From the NCBI RefSeq assembly GCF_005870035.1, contig NZ_SWJG01000001.1, positions 2,459,731 to 2,523,730 of the forward strand: a stretch of DNA of 64,000 nucleotides. Reading direction: 5' to 3'. The stretch comes from Spirosoma lacussanchae (GTDB lineage Bacteria > Bacteroidota > Bacteroidia > Cytophagales > Spirosomataceae). A program made the position numbers and the translations under genes. How positions within the stretch are numbered: position 1 is the first letter of the stretch; the number at the start of each line of letters is the position of its first letter. Shown in pieces: positions 28,431 to 37,166 of this stretch. The notes beneath the pieces were generated by a model that was not told the DNA's origin, searched no databases, and saw nothing but the letters and a program-made list of their open reading frames with translations.

Positions 28431-29198
28431 CTATACGGTGGGTCGGTTCTGCCGTTGCGCAAACACCTCGGCCGGGTAGCCCACTTCGACCAGCGACAGT
28501 CCCTCGGCCGGAGCTGCCCGCCCGGCGGCCTGACGATCGCGGGCCAGGATGATCTGCTCAAATTCATCGACACTCATCCGCTCCTGCCCCACCATCAGCA
28601 GCGTACCGACAATAGCCCGTACCATACCCCGAAGAAATCGATCCGCACGAATATGAAACATCAGCTCGTCGTTGTTCTGGCGCTTCCAGTACGCAAAGTC
28701 AATTCGGCAGTTAAAGGTTTTTACGTCCGTCTTTACCTTACTGAAACTCTGAAAGTCGGTATGCAGCAGCAGCCGACTGGCGGCCTCGTTCATCCGGTCA
28801 ACGTTAAGCGGCAGAAAGAACACGCAGGCCAGCCCATCGCGAAATGGATCTTTACGCCGGATTATGCTGTACTGGTAATAGCGATACGTAGCGGTATAGC
28901 GCGCATGATCGCGCGGACCTACCGGAAAGCAATCATAGACGACAATATCGCTTGGAATCAATTTATTGACCGAACGAAGCAGATGGGCGGGCAGGGGCGA
29001 TTCGAGTTCGAAGTGCGCAAACTGCTGGGCTGCGTGAACGCCCGCATCGGTTCGGCCACTGCCGACAATGCCGATGGGTTGCCGGATAATCGTTGTCAGG
29101 GCCGTTTCGAGCACCTCCTGTACACTCAGTCCGTTCGGTTGCCGTTGCCAGCCGTGGTAGTTGGTGCCCCGGTAGGCCAGTTCAAGGAAATAACGCAT
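28431..29198 (-). CDS. truA: tRNA pseudouridine(38-40) synthase
   Basis: The ATG at 29198 (MRYFLELAYRGTNYHGWQRQ) gives the family-typical start; the ATG at 29285 adds 29 non-family residues. The 255-residue protein carries the catalytic aspartate in GSGRTDAGVHA (Asp51) and further TruA features such as HARYTATYRYYQY and RGMVRAIVGTLLMVG. It isomerises uridines 38-40 in the tRNA anticodon arm. Confidence 0.95.
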   Translation of the reverse strand: MRYFLELAYRGTNYHGWQRQPNGLSVQEVLETALTTIIRQPIGIVGSGRTDAGVHAAQQFAHFELESPLPAHLLRSVNKLIPSDIVVYDCFPVGPRDHARYTATYRYYQYSIIRRKDPFRDGLACVFFLPLNVDRMNEAASRLLLHTDFQSFSKVKTDVKTFNCRIDFAYWKRQNNDELMFHIRADRFLRGMVRAIVGTLLMVGQERMSVDEFEQIILARDRQAAGRAAPAEGLSLVEVGYPAEVFAQRQNRPTV

Positions 29199-29293
29199 GC
29201 AGGAATTGTGGGTGTTTTGCGGACCAAAGTTCCGTCTTTCTACGTCAAAAAACCGCCCGACATCGGGTTTTAGACCGCAAAACACCTGACAAT

Positions 29294-29806
29294 TTATTTC
29301 GGCACGTCGCCAAACTTCTCGTTCCGGCCGGTCTTGTCGGCGTCGCCGGTCAAAGCGCCCTTGGCCATTTCGAACAGCTTGACCATTTTGCCACCGGGTC
29401 GGTCCCAGTATTCCCCCCCGTGGATCGTAACTTTCAGCAGGGCAATGTGCGGGTCTTCTTTCCCATTAGGAAACCAGGTTTTCAGGAAGTCGCTCCAAAG
29501 CTGTTCGATTTTTGCCCGGTCCTTGACTACGTCGGCCCGCCCGGTTGTTGTGACGTACACCTCGCTGCCGGGATCCGAAAAAGCAACGCTGACGCGCTGG
29601 TCCTGCTGAATTTCGGCAACCTTCGTCGAGTTGTCATAGGTAAAAAACCATAGGCTGCCATCCTCGTCGATCTCGTGGGTGGCCATGGGGCGAGTGTGAA
29701 AATCGCCATCCGACTCCAGCGTGGTCAGCATAGCAATCCGGATATCCTTAATCCGGTCTTTGAGCTTATCCAGCTCCATGGCATTCAGTGTCTGTTGCGC
29801 CTGCAT
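29294..29806 (-). CDS. Pyridoxamine 5'-phosphate oxidase-family protein (general stress type)
   Basis: A 170-residue flavin-binding split-barrel protein of the PNPOx/general stress protein 26 type. Features: RIAMLTTLESDGDFHTRPM, LWFFTYDNSTKVAEI, VSVAFSDPGSEVYVTTTGRA, and the C-terminal EYWDRPGGKMVKLFEM. Relatives bind FMN or similar cofactors and are often induced by stress; the substrate is not known. A 10-bp inverted repeat directly precedes its start codon (29808-29841). Confidence 0.88.
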   Translation of the reverse strand: MQAQQTLNAMELDKLKDRIKDIRIAMLTTLESDGDFHTRPMATHEIDEDGSLWFFTYDNSTKVAEIQQDQRVSVAFSDPGSEVYVTTTGRADVVKDRAKIEQLWSDFLKTWFPNGKEDPHIALLKVTIHGGEYWDRPGGKMVKLFEMAKGALTGDADKTGRNEKFGDVPK

Positions 29807-29807
29807 A

Positions 29808-29841
29808 AGGGTTGTGATTGATTGTACACAGTCACAACCCT
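29808..29841 (-). promoter_or_regulatory. Inverted repeat just before the PNPOx-like start codon
   Basis: AGGGTTGTGA (29808-29817) and its perfect complement TCACAACCCT (29832-29841) flank a 14-base spacer. In the minus-strand mRNA the second arm ends about two bases before the ATG at 29806. It could be an operator or an RNA hairpin covering the ribosome start site; no T-run follows, so it is not a terminator. Confidence 0.5.
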
Positions 29842-29932
29842 ACTTATCAAATAGAGTTTTATTCAGACACAGGTAAAGCAGAAAGTCGAGCCAGCGGACT
29901 TTTGATCATCGGCAACGCACCCAGAACGGATT

Positions 29933-31102
29933 TTAAAGCCGGTCAATCTCGAACCGAAGTTCATCGGCCAGCTGGCGCAGGCGGGTCGAGTCGGCCCGGG
30001 GCGGTGGTAGCTGCTGGCTGACAAAAGCCTGAATTTCCCAGACCTCCAGCACCTCTTTCAGGGCAATTTCGCGGTTGGGAATGTCAGCCCGATCGGCCGT
30101 TAGCAATAGCGTTCCCTTAGCCTTTACCTGGTTATAGACTCGCCGGCTACTGATTCCGTCGCGGCTGGTCAGGAGAATGTACAGTTTTCCGTCGGCGATG
30201 TCGAACCAGTTTCGTACAAACTGACCAACCAGTAACGCACCTGGAAAAGCAAAATCATCGCCCGCTTCAAAGGCGCGGTAGTGCCCTTCGGGTAACGTTG
30301 GGAGGTGCATGGCCGGTAGCTGCCGTAAAAAATCAGGCTGCTGATAGCGTTGATTGTACTCCGCGTATCGCGCCTGCATGACCACCGCTATAGTTGGGGC
30401 AACAGCCTGAGCAGGTACACTGGCCGGGCTGGCCGCTCCGGGACCCTCATACACATTGTTGAAGGTAAGCACGTCAACGGAGCGATGCTCTACGGGTCTG
30501 AAGGGCGGAGCGGGCGGGGTCTGCCCAAATAAACGGTCTACCGGCGACGCGGGCGGAGCAGGCTGATAGGCGACCGGTGCCGGCCGCTCAGCGGCTACCT
30601 GGTCGGGCCGGACCGGCGGGGTAATGACTGGCGGAACGGGTGCCGGTCTGGAAACTGGCTGGGGCTGCTCTTCGGGCCGGTAGTATTTGTTCAGAACGGC
30701 CGAGAGCGGCTGCGGTTCCGGTGGTACGGGGCGCGATGTATCGGCGAAGATATCCGGAAAATCCGGATGCTCGAACGGGTCATCCTCGGCCGGGTTGATC
30801 TTGCCATCTGACCGGATATTGTCGGTCCGGATGCGGACGTCGGCGGGTCGGGCGGGTTGCCCGAGCGGGATGCTAAGGTTCGGCGTTTCGCGGAGTTTGC
30901 GCAGGTCCTGCCGGGTCAGCAATTCAACGGTTGTATTAAACGCCCGGGCAATGGCCTGAATATTCTGTTGGTTTGGGTTAGCGCGACCCTCCTCATAAGC
31001 CCCTAACAAAGAGCGTTTTATATTTATTTTTCGGGAGAATTGTTCCTGCGTCAGACCATTCAGTTTGCGCAGATAACGAATGTTTTCGCTGACAAGTGTC
31101 AT
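29933..31102 (-). CDS. XRE-family regulator with Pro-rich linker and S24-like C-terminus
   Basis: A 389-residue protein. Residues about 5-62 form an XRE/Cro helix-turn-helix (LRKLNGLTQEQFSRKINIKRSLLGAYEEG). A long Pro/Ala-rich disordered linker spans about 75-245. The C-terminal part (about 265-350) resembles the beta fold of S24/LexA peptidases (FEAGDDFAFPGALLVGQFV, then ISSRRVYNQVKAKGTLLL). The usual catalytic Ser (GDSM) is replaced by GDDF and no clear catalytic Lys is seen, so self-cleavage is unlikely. It is divergent from the aldehyde dehydrogenase gene. Confidence 0.8.
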   Translation of the reverse strand: MTLVSENIRYLRKLNGLTQEQFSRKINIKRSLLGAYEEGRANPNQQNIQAIARAFNTTVELLTRQDLRKLRETPNLSIPLGQPARPADVRIRTDNIRSDGKINPAEDDPFEHPDFPDIFADTSRPVPPEPQPLSAVLNKYYRPEEQPQPVSRPAPVPPVITPPVRPDQVAAERPAPVAYQPAPPASPVDRLFGQTPPAPPFRPVEHRSVDVLTFNNVYEGPGAASPASVPAQAVAPTIAVVMQARYAEYNQRYQQPDFLRQLPAMHLPTLPEGHYRAFEAGDDFAFPGALLVGQFVRNWFDIADGKLYILLTSRDGISSRRVYNQVKAKGTLLLTADRADIPNREIALKEVLEVWEIQAFVSQQLPPPRADSTRLRQLADELRFEIDRL

Positions 31103-31234
31103 TCGGTTCGGGTTTACTAACGTGTTGCTAAGATAGACGATTCCCGTTTGAAATGCTAAAGCCGATACATTGCCGGAAATTTTTGTACTTTTACCCTATT
31201 CGTTTGACTCTAATCAACACGACTTAACCTGCCT

Positions 31235-32665
31235 ATGCAACCGTTACAAGCCACCACCGACCTGCGAGATGAGTTAGCCTCAGTTTTTGATCGGCAACGC
31301 CGGTTTGCGCCCCAGATGGCACTGACCACCTCCCAGGAACGGATCGAACGGATCAAACGGGTTCAGGACTGGATGCTGAGCCATCAGCCGGAACTCGAAA
31401 CCGCGATGTACAACGATTTCAGGAAGCCCAGCGCGGAGGTAGCGCTGGGGGAGCTGATGTCGGTCAATGCGGAAATCAAGCACATCATCAAAAACCTGAA
31501 ACGATGGATGCGCCCCCAGCGGCTTCCTACGCCCCTCAGTCTAATCGGGACTAAAAGTCATATTCGGCACGAACCCAAGGGGAACGTGCTGATCATAGCG
31601 CCCTGGAACTACCCGTTTGCGCTGATAGCCAAACCGCTGGTTTCGGCCATTGCCGCGGGGAACGTATGCATGCTGAAGCCCTCCGAAATGACCCCCCATA
31701 CGGCAGCGTTGATCAGCCGCATGGTTCGGGAGTTGTTTCCAATTGATGAAGTAGCCGTGTTCGAAGGAGATGCCGATGTGTCGAAGGCGTTGCTCGACTT
31801 GCCTTTCAACCATATCTTTTTTACCGGCAGTCCGGCAGTAGGACGAATCGTGATGACGGCTGCGGCCAGGCACCTGGCGTCGGTAACGCTTGAACTGGGC
31901 GGGAAGTCGCCCGCTATTGTTGATGACTCAGCCAATGTCCGGCAGGCGGCTGAGCAGTTAACCTGGGGCAAATGCCTGAACAACGGCCAGACCTGTATCG
32001 CTCCCGACTATGTGCTGGTGCACGAGTCGATCCGCGAACCTTTTCTGGAAGCCATGCGCAACTGTCTGAAACACATGTACAGCCCGGACGGTCAACCCGT
32101 CGAAGCCTCGGCCAGCTACGCTCGCATTGTTAATCGACAGCATTTTCAGCGGATTCGGTCCCTGGTCGACGAGGCTGTTCAGCAGGGGGCTACCGTCAGC
32201 ATTGGCGGCCGGATGAACGAAGCCGAAAACTTCATCGAGCCAACCGTACTCGAGCAGGTCACCGACAGTATGCGGGTAATGCAGGAAGAAATTTTCGGTC
32301 CTGTGCTGCCGGTCCTGACCTACCGCACCCTCGATGATGCCCTGAGCCGGGTTAACCAGCGGGATAAACCTCTGGCGCTGTATATACATAGCCGCAACCG
32401 AGAACATACCCAATACATTCTGGACCGCACCTCAGCCGGCGACACCGTTGTTAACGATACACTCCTTCAGTTCGGCAATGTCGAGCTGCCGTTTGGCGGG
32501 GTAAACAACAGTGGGCTGGGCAAGTCGAACGGGTTCTTCAGCTTTCAGGAATTCTCGAATCAGCGCGGGGTTATGCAGCGTGACTTCGGCACCATGAAGT
32601 TCATCTTCCCGCCCTATACCGACCGGGTGAAGAAACTCATCAACTGGGCGGTGAAATTCTCTTAA
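31235..32665 (+). CDS. NAD(P)-dependent aldehyde dehydrogenase
   Basis: A 476-residue soluble enzyme of the class 3-type aldehyde dehydrogenase branch. Key motifs are APWNYPFAL (cofactor/proton relay), FTGSPAVGR (NAD binding), LELGGKSPAIV with the catalytic Glu, and NNGQTCIAPDYVLV with the catalytic Cys near residue 250. The C-terminal hydrophobic tail (FPPYTDRVKKLINWAVKF) resembles the membrane-associated tail of fatty-aldehyde dehydrogenases. Likely oxidises medium or long aliphatic aldehydes. Confidence 0.92.
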   Translation: MQPLQATTDLRDELASVFDRQRRFAPQMALTTSQERIERIKRVQDWMLSHQPELETAMYNDFRKPSAEVALGELMSVNAEIKHIIKNLKRWMRPQRLPTPLSLIGTKSHIRHEPKGNVLIIAPWNYPFALIAKPLVSAIAAGNVCMLKPSEMTPHTAALISRMVRELFPIDEVAVFEGDADVSKALLDLPFNHIFFTGSPAVGRIVMTAAARHLASVTLELGGKSPAIVDDSANVRQAAEQLTWGKCLNNGQTCIAPDYVLVHESIREPFLEAMRNCLKHMYSPDGQPVEASASYARIVNRQHFQRIRSLVDEAVQQGATVSIGGRMNEAENFIEPTVLEQVTDSMRVMQEEIFGPVLPVLTYRTLDDALSRVNQRDKPLALYIHSRNREHTQYILDRTSAGDTVVNDTLLQFGNVELPFGGVNNSGLGKSNGFFSFQEFSNQRGVMQRDFGTMKFIFPPYTDRVKKLINWAVKFS

Positions 32666-32672
32666 CTACCCG

Positions 32673-32727
32673 TTTGGCTAAACAAACCGCTCAGTACGTC
32701 GTGTATAGGGCGTTTTGTTTAGCCAAA
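32673..32727 (+). terminator. Terminator-like inverted repeat after the aldehyde dehydrogenase gene
   Basis: TTTGGCTAAACAAA (32673-32686) and its perfect complement (32714-32727) with a 27-base loop; the arms extend further with mismatches. The loop is long for a classic terminator, but the position directly after the stop and before the next gene's start fits. Confidence 0.55.
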
Positions 32728-32749
32728 AACTTCGTATCATTGACATTCT

Positions 32750-35698
32750 ATGGTACGACTTCGTCTGCTCGCAGGGCTTAGCCTGCTATTCTGTTTTCCG
32801 GCCGCTTCCCAAACGCTGCCGATCCTTGATCAGAACCCGACCTCGCTACGCTGGTATCGACTCTCTACACCGCATTTTCGGGTTTTATACCCCGCCGGCT
32901 TCGACACCACCGCCCAACGAACGGCCCAGCGGCTCGAGCAGTTGTACGAACCGGTCAGCGCGTCACTGAACCGGCGCCCCCGGCGGGTGTCGGTGCTGCT
33001 GCAAAATCAAACGACTGTCAGCAACGGGTTTGTAACGCTGCTCCCCCGACGGTCGGAATTCTTTGCCTCGCCCCCCCAGGACCCTGGGCTGCTGGGTACC
33101 CTCGACTGGCTAGACCTGCTGTCAGTACACGAATACCGGCACGTTGTTCAGGCGGAAAAAGCCCTTCAGCACTATGGGCGGGTGTTGTTTACGCTGTTCG
33201 GCAATGCGGGGCTGTCGGTGCCTTACCTGACCGTTCCGGACTGGTTTGCCGAGGGCGACGCTGTCAGTACCGAAACGCTGCTGAGTACCGGCGGTCGGGG
33301 CCGGATTCCCAACTTCGACCTGGGTATGCGGGCTAACCTGCTGGCCGGGCGACAGTTTCCCTACGCTAAAGCTGTAAGTGGCTCATTCCGGGATAACGTG
33401 CCGAACCATTATGTACTGGGTTATTTTCTGACGACCTACCTCAAACGGGCAAACGGCCCCGAAGCCTGGAGCAGCATCCTCAACCGAAACTACCGCCGAA
33501 TACCCTGGCCTTTTGCGTTTTCGGCCAGCGTGAAAGACCAGACCGGTTTGCGCGTGGATGATCTGTATCAGAAAACGATGGACGACCTGACCGAAACCTG
33601 GCGCACCCAGCAGAAAAACCTGACCCTCTCCCCCGTTTCGCCCTACGCCATCGCGCCACCTGAAAAAGCAGGGCAGGATCGACCCGTTTTTACCAGCTAT
33701 CGGTATCCGCAGTTCATTACCGATTCATCGGTTATTGCCGTCAAAAGCGGCCTTGGCGATACCCCCCGGCTGGTTTTGCTCAGCAAAAACGGCCCCGAAC
33801 AGCTGGTTCATGTACAGGGCTTCCCAAACGATCCGGCCATGCTGTCAGCTACGGCCGAGCGGGTCTGCTGGATCGAATACGGCTATGATCCCCGCTGGGG
33901 CCAGCGCGTTTATTCGAATATCCGGCTCCTCGACCTGGCCTCCCGCCAGCTCACCCGCCTGACCCACCGCACCCGCTACACCGCCGTGGCCTTGTCGCCC
34001 GATAACCAGAAACTCGTCGTTGTCGAGAATACGGAGACCTATAAAACCCGCCTGCATATGCTCGACGCGCAAACCGGACGGCGGCTGGCCACCATCTCCA
34101 ACCCCGACGATGCTTTCTATCTGCATCCCCGCTGGGCTGCCGATAATCAAACCATCGTAACGGTAAAATTGAAAAACGGCTTTAAGACGTTACAAACAAT
34201 TGATACCCGAACGGGACTCAGTACGGACTTGCTACCGGGCGCCCGGGAAAACATCAGCCATCCGCAACCGTGGTCCGATTATGTTTTTTATAACTCGCCC
34301 CGGTCAGGAATCGACAACGTGTATGCGGTCAACACCAGGACGAAGCAGGTTTTCCAGGTTACGTCCCGACCTCTGGCAGCTTATCATGCGGCAGTATCTC
34401 CTTCAGGGGGTAAACTAGCCGTCGAAGAATTTACGGCCGATGGGTACCGAATTGTTGACATGCCCCTGGCTCCTTCCCGCTGGACCGCGCTGTCGCCCTC
34501 CGCCCCGGCTGGCAATCCGGCCGAGCTGGTGCGGTATTTTGGTGCCCTGCCCCAGCTCGAACCCGGTGCTGCCCTGGGCCGGCAGATTCTCAACGACTCA
34601 CTGGCCCCTACCCAGGTTTATACGCCCACCCGCTTCCGGCGGCTGGCCCACGCGCTCAACATCTACAGCTGGGGACCAATCGCGAGCAGCACCGGTCAGG
34701 CGCTAAACGTAGGGTTAAGCTCGCAGGATTTGCTCAGCACCACCCAGGTTAGCGTTGGCTATACCTATAACCAGGCAGAACGCGTCGGCAATGCGTATGC
34801 GCTGCTTAGCTACCAGGGACTCTACCCGATCATCGATGTCAGCTTTCAGCGGGGTAACCGCAACACCTCGCTGTACATTGACAGGGCCGCTCCGGTCGAC
34901 AGTCTGCGCTCGGATCGGTGGCAGTACAACCAACTCACGGCCGGGTTTCGGCTTCCCCTTCAGTTCACCCAGTCCAAATACAGCCAGGCCGCTTCGTTAT
35001 CTGCCTATTACAACTACCTGGCCGTTACCGATTATGACCTCCCTTTCCGCAGCATTACCGAAGTAGGCGGGGCGGGTTCCCTGAATGCGCTCAGCTACGC
35101 GGTGAGCTACAGTCGGCTGTTGCGGCAAAGTAAGCGCGATGTAGCTCCGCGCTGGGGACAGACACTTTCGGCCACTTACCGACACACGCCCTTCGGGGGT
35201 CGACTACAGGCCGAGCAATGGGGCATTCAGGGAAATTTATTCGTGCCGGGCCTCGGCAAACACCATTCGTTACGGTTGCGGGGCGGTTTTCAGCAACAGT
35301 CGCGGGGTACGTACCGGTTTGCACCGGTCGTATTTTACCCACGCGGTCAGGCCTACGTCAGCGATGATCAGATCCTGGCCGGAAGCGCTGAATACCGACT
35401 GCCCATTGCGGATACGCACTGGTCGCTGGGGCGATGGCTGTATGTACAGCGGATCAAAGCTGCCGGTTTTCTGGATGCCGCCCAGGGGCAAAGCCGACTT
35501 GAGGTTCGAACGGCCACAGGGCAGTTGCGCGGCTACCAGACCCGAACCAATCAATACCAGACCGCGGGCGTCGACGTATCGTTCATCGTAAACGCCCTGC
35601 GCCTGCGCACTCCTTTTGAGGTGGGCGCCCGTGGCGTTTACAACCTGACTACCGGTCAATGGCTCGTTCAGCCCCTGGTAGTTGACATCGGCTTCTGA
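32750..35698 (+). CDS. Fusion protein: metallopeptidase-like domain, TolB-type propeller and outer-membrane beta-barrel
   Basis: A 982-residue exported protein (signal peptide ending ...PAASQ). The N-terminal part (about 30-280) has an HEYRH motif (HExxH zinc-binding type) near residue 125, followed by WFAEGDA, a downstream Glu suited to a gluzincin. Residues about 290-560 carry TolB/WD40-like propeller repeats (LSPDNQKLVVVE, HPRWAADNQTIVTV). The C-terminal 370 residues alternate polar and aromatic residues as in an outer-membrane barrel and end VVDIGF. This suggests a peptidase tethered to the outer membrane. The substrate is unknown, and activity is inferred from motifs only. Confidence 0.82.
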   Translation: MVRLRLLAGLSLLFCFPAASQTLPILDQNPTSLRWYRLSTPHFRVLYPAGFDTTAQRTAQRLEQLYEPVSASLNRRPRRVSVLLQNQTTVSNGFVTLLPRRSEFFASPPQDPGLLGTLDWLDLLSVHEYRHVVQAEKALQHYGRVLFTLFGNAGLSVPYLTVPDWFAEGDAVSTETLLSTGGRGRIPNFDLGMRANLLAGRQFPYAKAVSGSFRDNVPNHYVLGYFLTTYLKRANGPEAWSSILNRNYRRIPWPFAFSASVKDQTGLRVDDLYQKTMDDLTETWRTQQKNLTLSPVSPYAIAPPEKAGQDRPVFTSYRYPQFITDSSVIAVKSGLGDTPRLVLLSKNGPEQLVHVQGFPNDPAMLSATAERVCWIEYGYDPRWGQRVYSNIRLLDLASRQLTRLTHRTRYTAVALSPDNQKLVVVENTETYKTRLHMLDAQTGRRLATISNPDDAFYLHPRWAADNQTIVTVKLKNGFKTLQTIDTRTGLSTDLLPGARENISHPQPWSDYVFYNSPRSGIDNVYAVNTRTKQVFQVTSRPLAAYHAAVSPSGGKLAVEEFTADGYRIVDMPLAPSRWTALSPSAPAGNPAELVRYFGALPQLEPGAALGRQILNDSLAPTQVYTPTRFRRLAHALNIYSWGPIASSTGQALNVGLSSQDLLSTTQVSVGYTYNQAERVGNAYALLSYQGLYPIIDVSFQRGNRNTSLYIDRAAPVDSLRSDRWQYNQLTAGFRLPLQFTQSKYSQAASLSAYYNYLAVTDYDLPFRSITEVGGAGSLNALSYAVSYSRLLRQSKRDVAPRWGQTLSATYRHTPFGGRLQAEQWGIQGNLFVPGLGKHHSLRLRGGFQQQSRGTYRFAPVVFYPRGQAYVSDDQILAGSAEYRLPIADTHWSLGRWLYVQRIKAAGFLDAAQGQSRLEVRTATGQLRGYQTRTNQYQTAGVDVSFIVNALRLRTPFEVGARGVYNLTTGQWLVQPLVVDIGF

Positions 35699-35710
35699 CC
35701 CGGCTCCCCT

Positions 35711-35770
35711 GAACGAAAGAAGCCCGCTGACCACAGGTTGTAACCTGTGGTCAGCGGGCTTCTTTCGTTC
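35711..35770. terminator. 60-bp near-perfect palindromic bidirectional terminator
   Basis: A perfect 29-bp inverted repeat (arms 35711-35739 and 35742-35770) with only two bases between arms. The arms begin GAACGAAAGAAGCCCGCTGA. It separates two convergent genes, 12 bp after one stop and 8 bp before the other. Stem length is well above that of a normal terminator. Confidence 0.85.
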
Positions 35771-35778
35771 TATTGGAC

Positions 35779-37110
35779 TTAGCCCTTATAAAACACCCAT
35801 TTCGACAGTTCTTTGTACGACACTTTTTTGCCATACATCAGAATACCTACCCGGTAGATGCGGGCAGCCAGCCAGGTGGTACCCATAAAGCCCAGGATCA
35901 GCAACACCATAGACAGGGCCAGTTCCCAGCCCGGCACCCCAAATGGTACCCGTACCATCATAACCACGGGCGAGGTCAGCGGAAAAATTGACGTCCAGAA
36001 GGCCAGCGGTCCATCAGGATCACGAATCACGAACTGAGCTACCGCAATGGCGCCAATGATGGGCAGGGTAATCGGAAACATAAACTGCTGGGTTTCTGTC
36101 TCGTTATCGACTGCCGCGCCAATGGCCCCAAATAAGGCACTGTAAATGAGGTAGCCGCCCAGGAAGTAGAACAGGAAACAGGCTACGATCAGCGGAATAT
36201 TGAGCGTATCGATGGCACGCATCACGCTGGTAACGGCGCTCTCCTGCGTCTTTTTCACCTCAGCTGAAGCCGGACCCTGAGCCATGGCCCCGGCGGCTCC
36301 GGATGTTTGCATGGCCTGCCGCCCCCGGTCCACCTTATCGCCCATAATGGTTCCGCCAATGGTAAACAGGCCAATGGTAAGGGTGATCCAGAGCAGGAAC
36401 TGGGTCAGACCAACCAGGGCCACGCCGATGATTTTACCAAGCATCAGCTGAAAAGGCTTAACGGATGAGATAATCACCTCAACAATCCGGTTGGTTTTTT
36501 CTTCCATGACGCCCCGCATAACCTGAGTGCCGTAGATAAATACCGATATGTAAATCAGGAAAGCACAGAAATACCCGATAATGGTGGTGGCAATGGCGTT
36601 GCTGTTCTTCTCACCCGCATCGCTCAGGTTGATCGTCTGCGCATCGACGTTGACTTTAGCGTCTTCGATCACCTTCTGGGTAATGCCGGCTTCGCTCAGT
36701 TTGATGGTTTCAATCTCTTTGCCAATTGCGCGTTCGATATTGTTCTGCAGATCAAGGCTGACGCTCTTCTGCGCAAAAATCTGTACGGTTTTTGGCCTCT
36801 CGATGACATCTTTGGGGATAAACACCAGCGCATCGTACCCTTGCTTGACAAACGATTTCTTGGCGACGCTCAACGACTGTTTTTCGTACGAGTAAGTCGT
36901 TTCGTCATCATTTTTGAACTGGTTGGTGAACCGGCCGCTTTCGTCAACGACGGCTACTTTTTTCTGGTCGATGGAGCTGACGGCCGCCCAGCCAATGATG
37001 GCATAGAAGGCAAAGATCAGCAATGGCCCCAGGATGGTCATGATTACGAACGACCGTTTACGCACCCTGACCAGGTATTCGCGTTTGATAATCAGGAAAA
37101 TTGTATGCAT
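35779..37110 (-). CDS. ABC-2 type exporter permease (NatB-like)
   Basis: A 443-residue inner-membrane protein: one N-terminal helix (FVIMTILGPLLIFAFYAIIGW), a large extracytoplasmic domain (about 45-180), then five or six C-terminal helices. The motif MRGVMEEKTNRIVEVIISSVKP is characteristic of ABC-2 permeases of the NatB/YhaP type. Its ATPase gene lies 56 bp upstream on the same strand. Together they form an exporter, possibly for Na+, a peptide or a lipid; the substrate is unknown. Confidence 0.9.
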   Translation of the reverse strand: MHTIFLIIKREYLVRVRKRSFVIMTILGPLLIFAFYAIIGWAAVSSIDQKKVAVVDESGRFTNQFKNDDETTYSYEKQSLSVAKKSFVKQGYDALVFIPKDVIERPKTVQIFAQKSVSLDLQNNIERAIGKEIETIKLSEAGITQKVIEDAKVNVDAQTINLSDAGEKNSNAIATTIIGYFCAFLIYISVFIYGTQVMRGVMEEKTNRIVEVIISSVKPFQLMLGKIIGVALVGLTQFLLWITLTIGLFTIGGTIMGDKVDRGRQAMQTSGAAGAMAQGPASAEVKKTQESAVTSVMRAIDTLNIPLIVACFLFYFLGGYLIYSALFGAIGAAVDNETETQQFMFPITLPIIGAIAVAQFVIRDPDGPLAFWTSIFPLTSPVVMMVRVPFGVPGWELALSMVLLILGFMGTTWLAARIYRVGILMYGKKVSYKELSKWVFYKG

Positions 37111-37166
37111 GGACTTGACAGGTGAATGGCCTTAGACGGTACACGATCCGGCAGCGCGGGCCGGTA

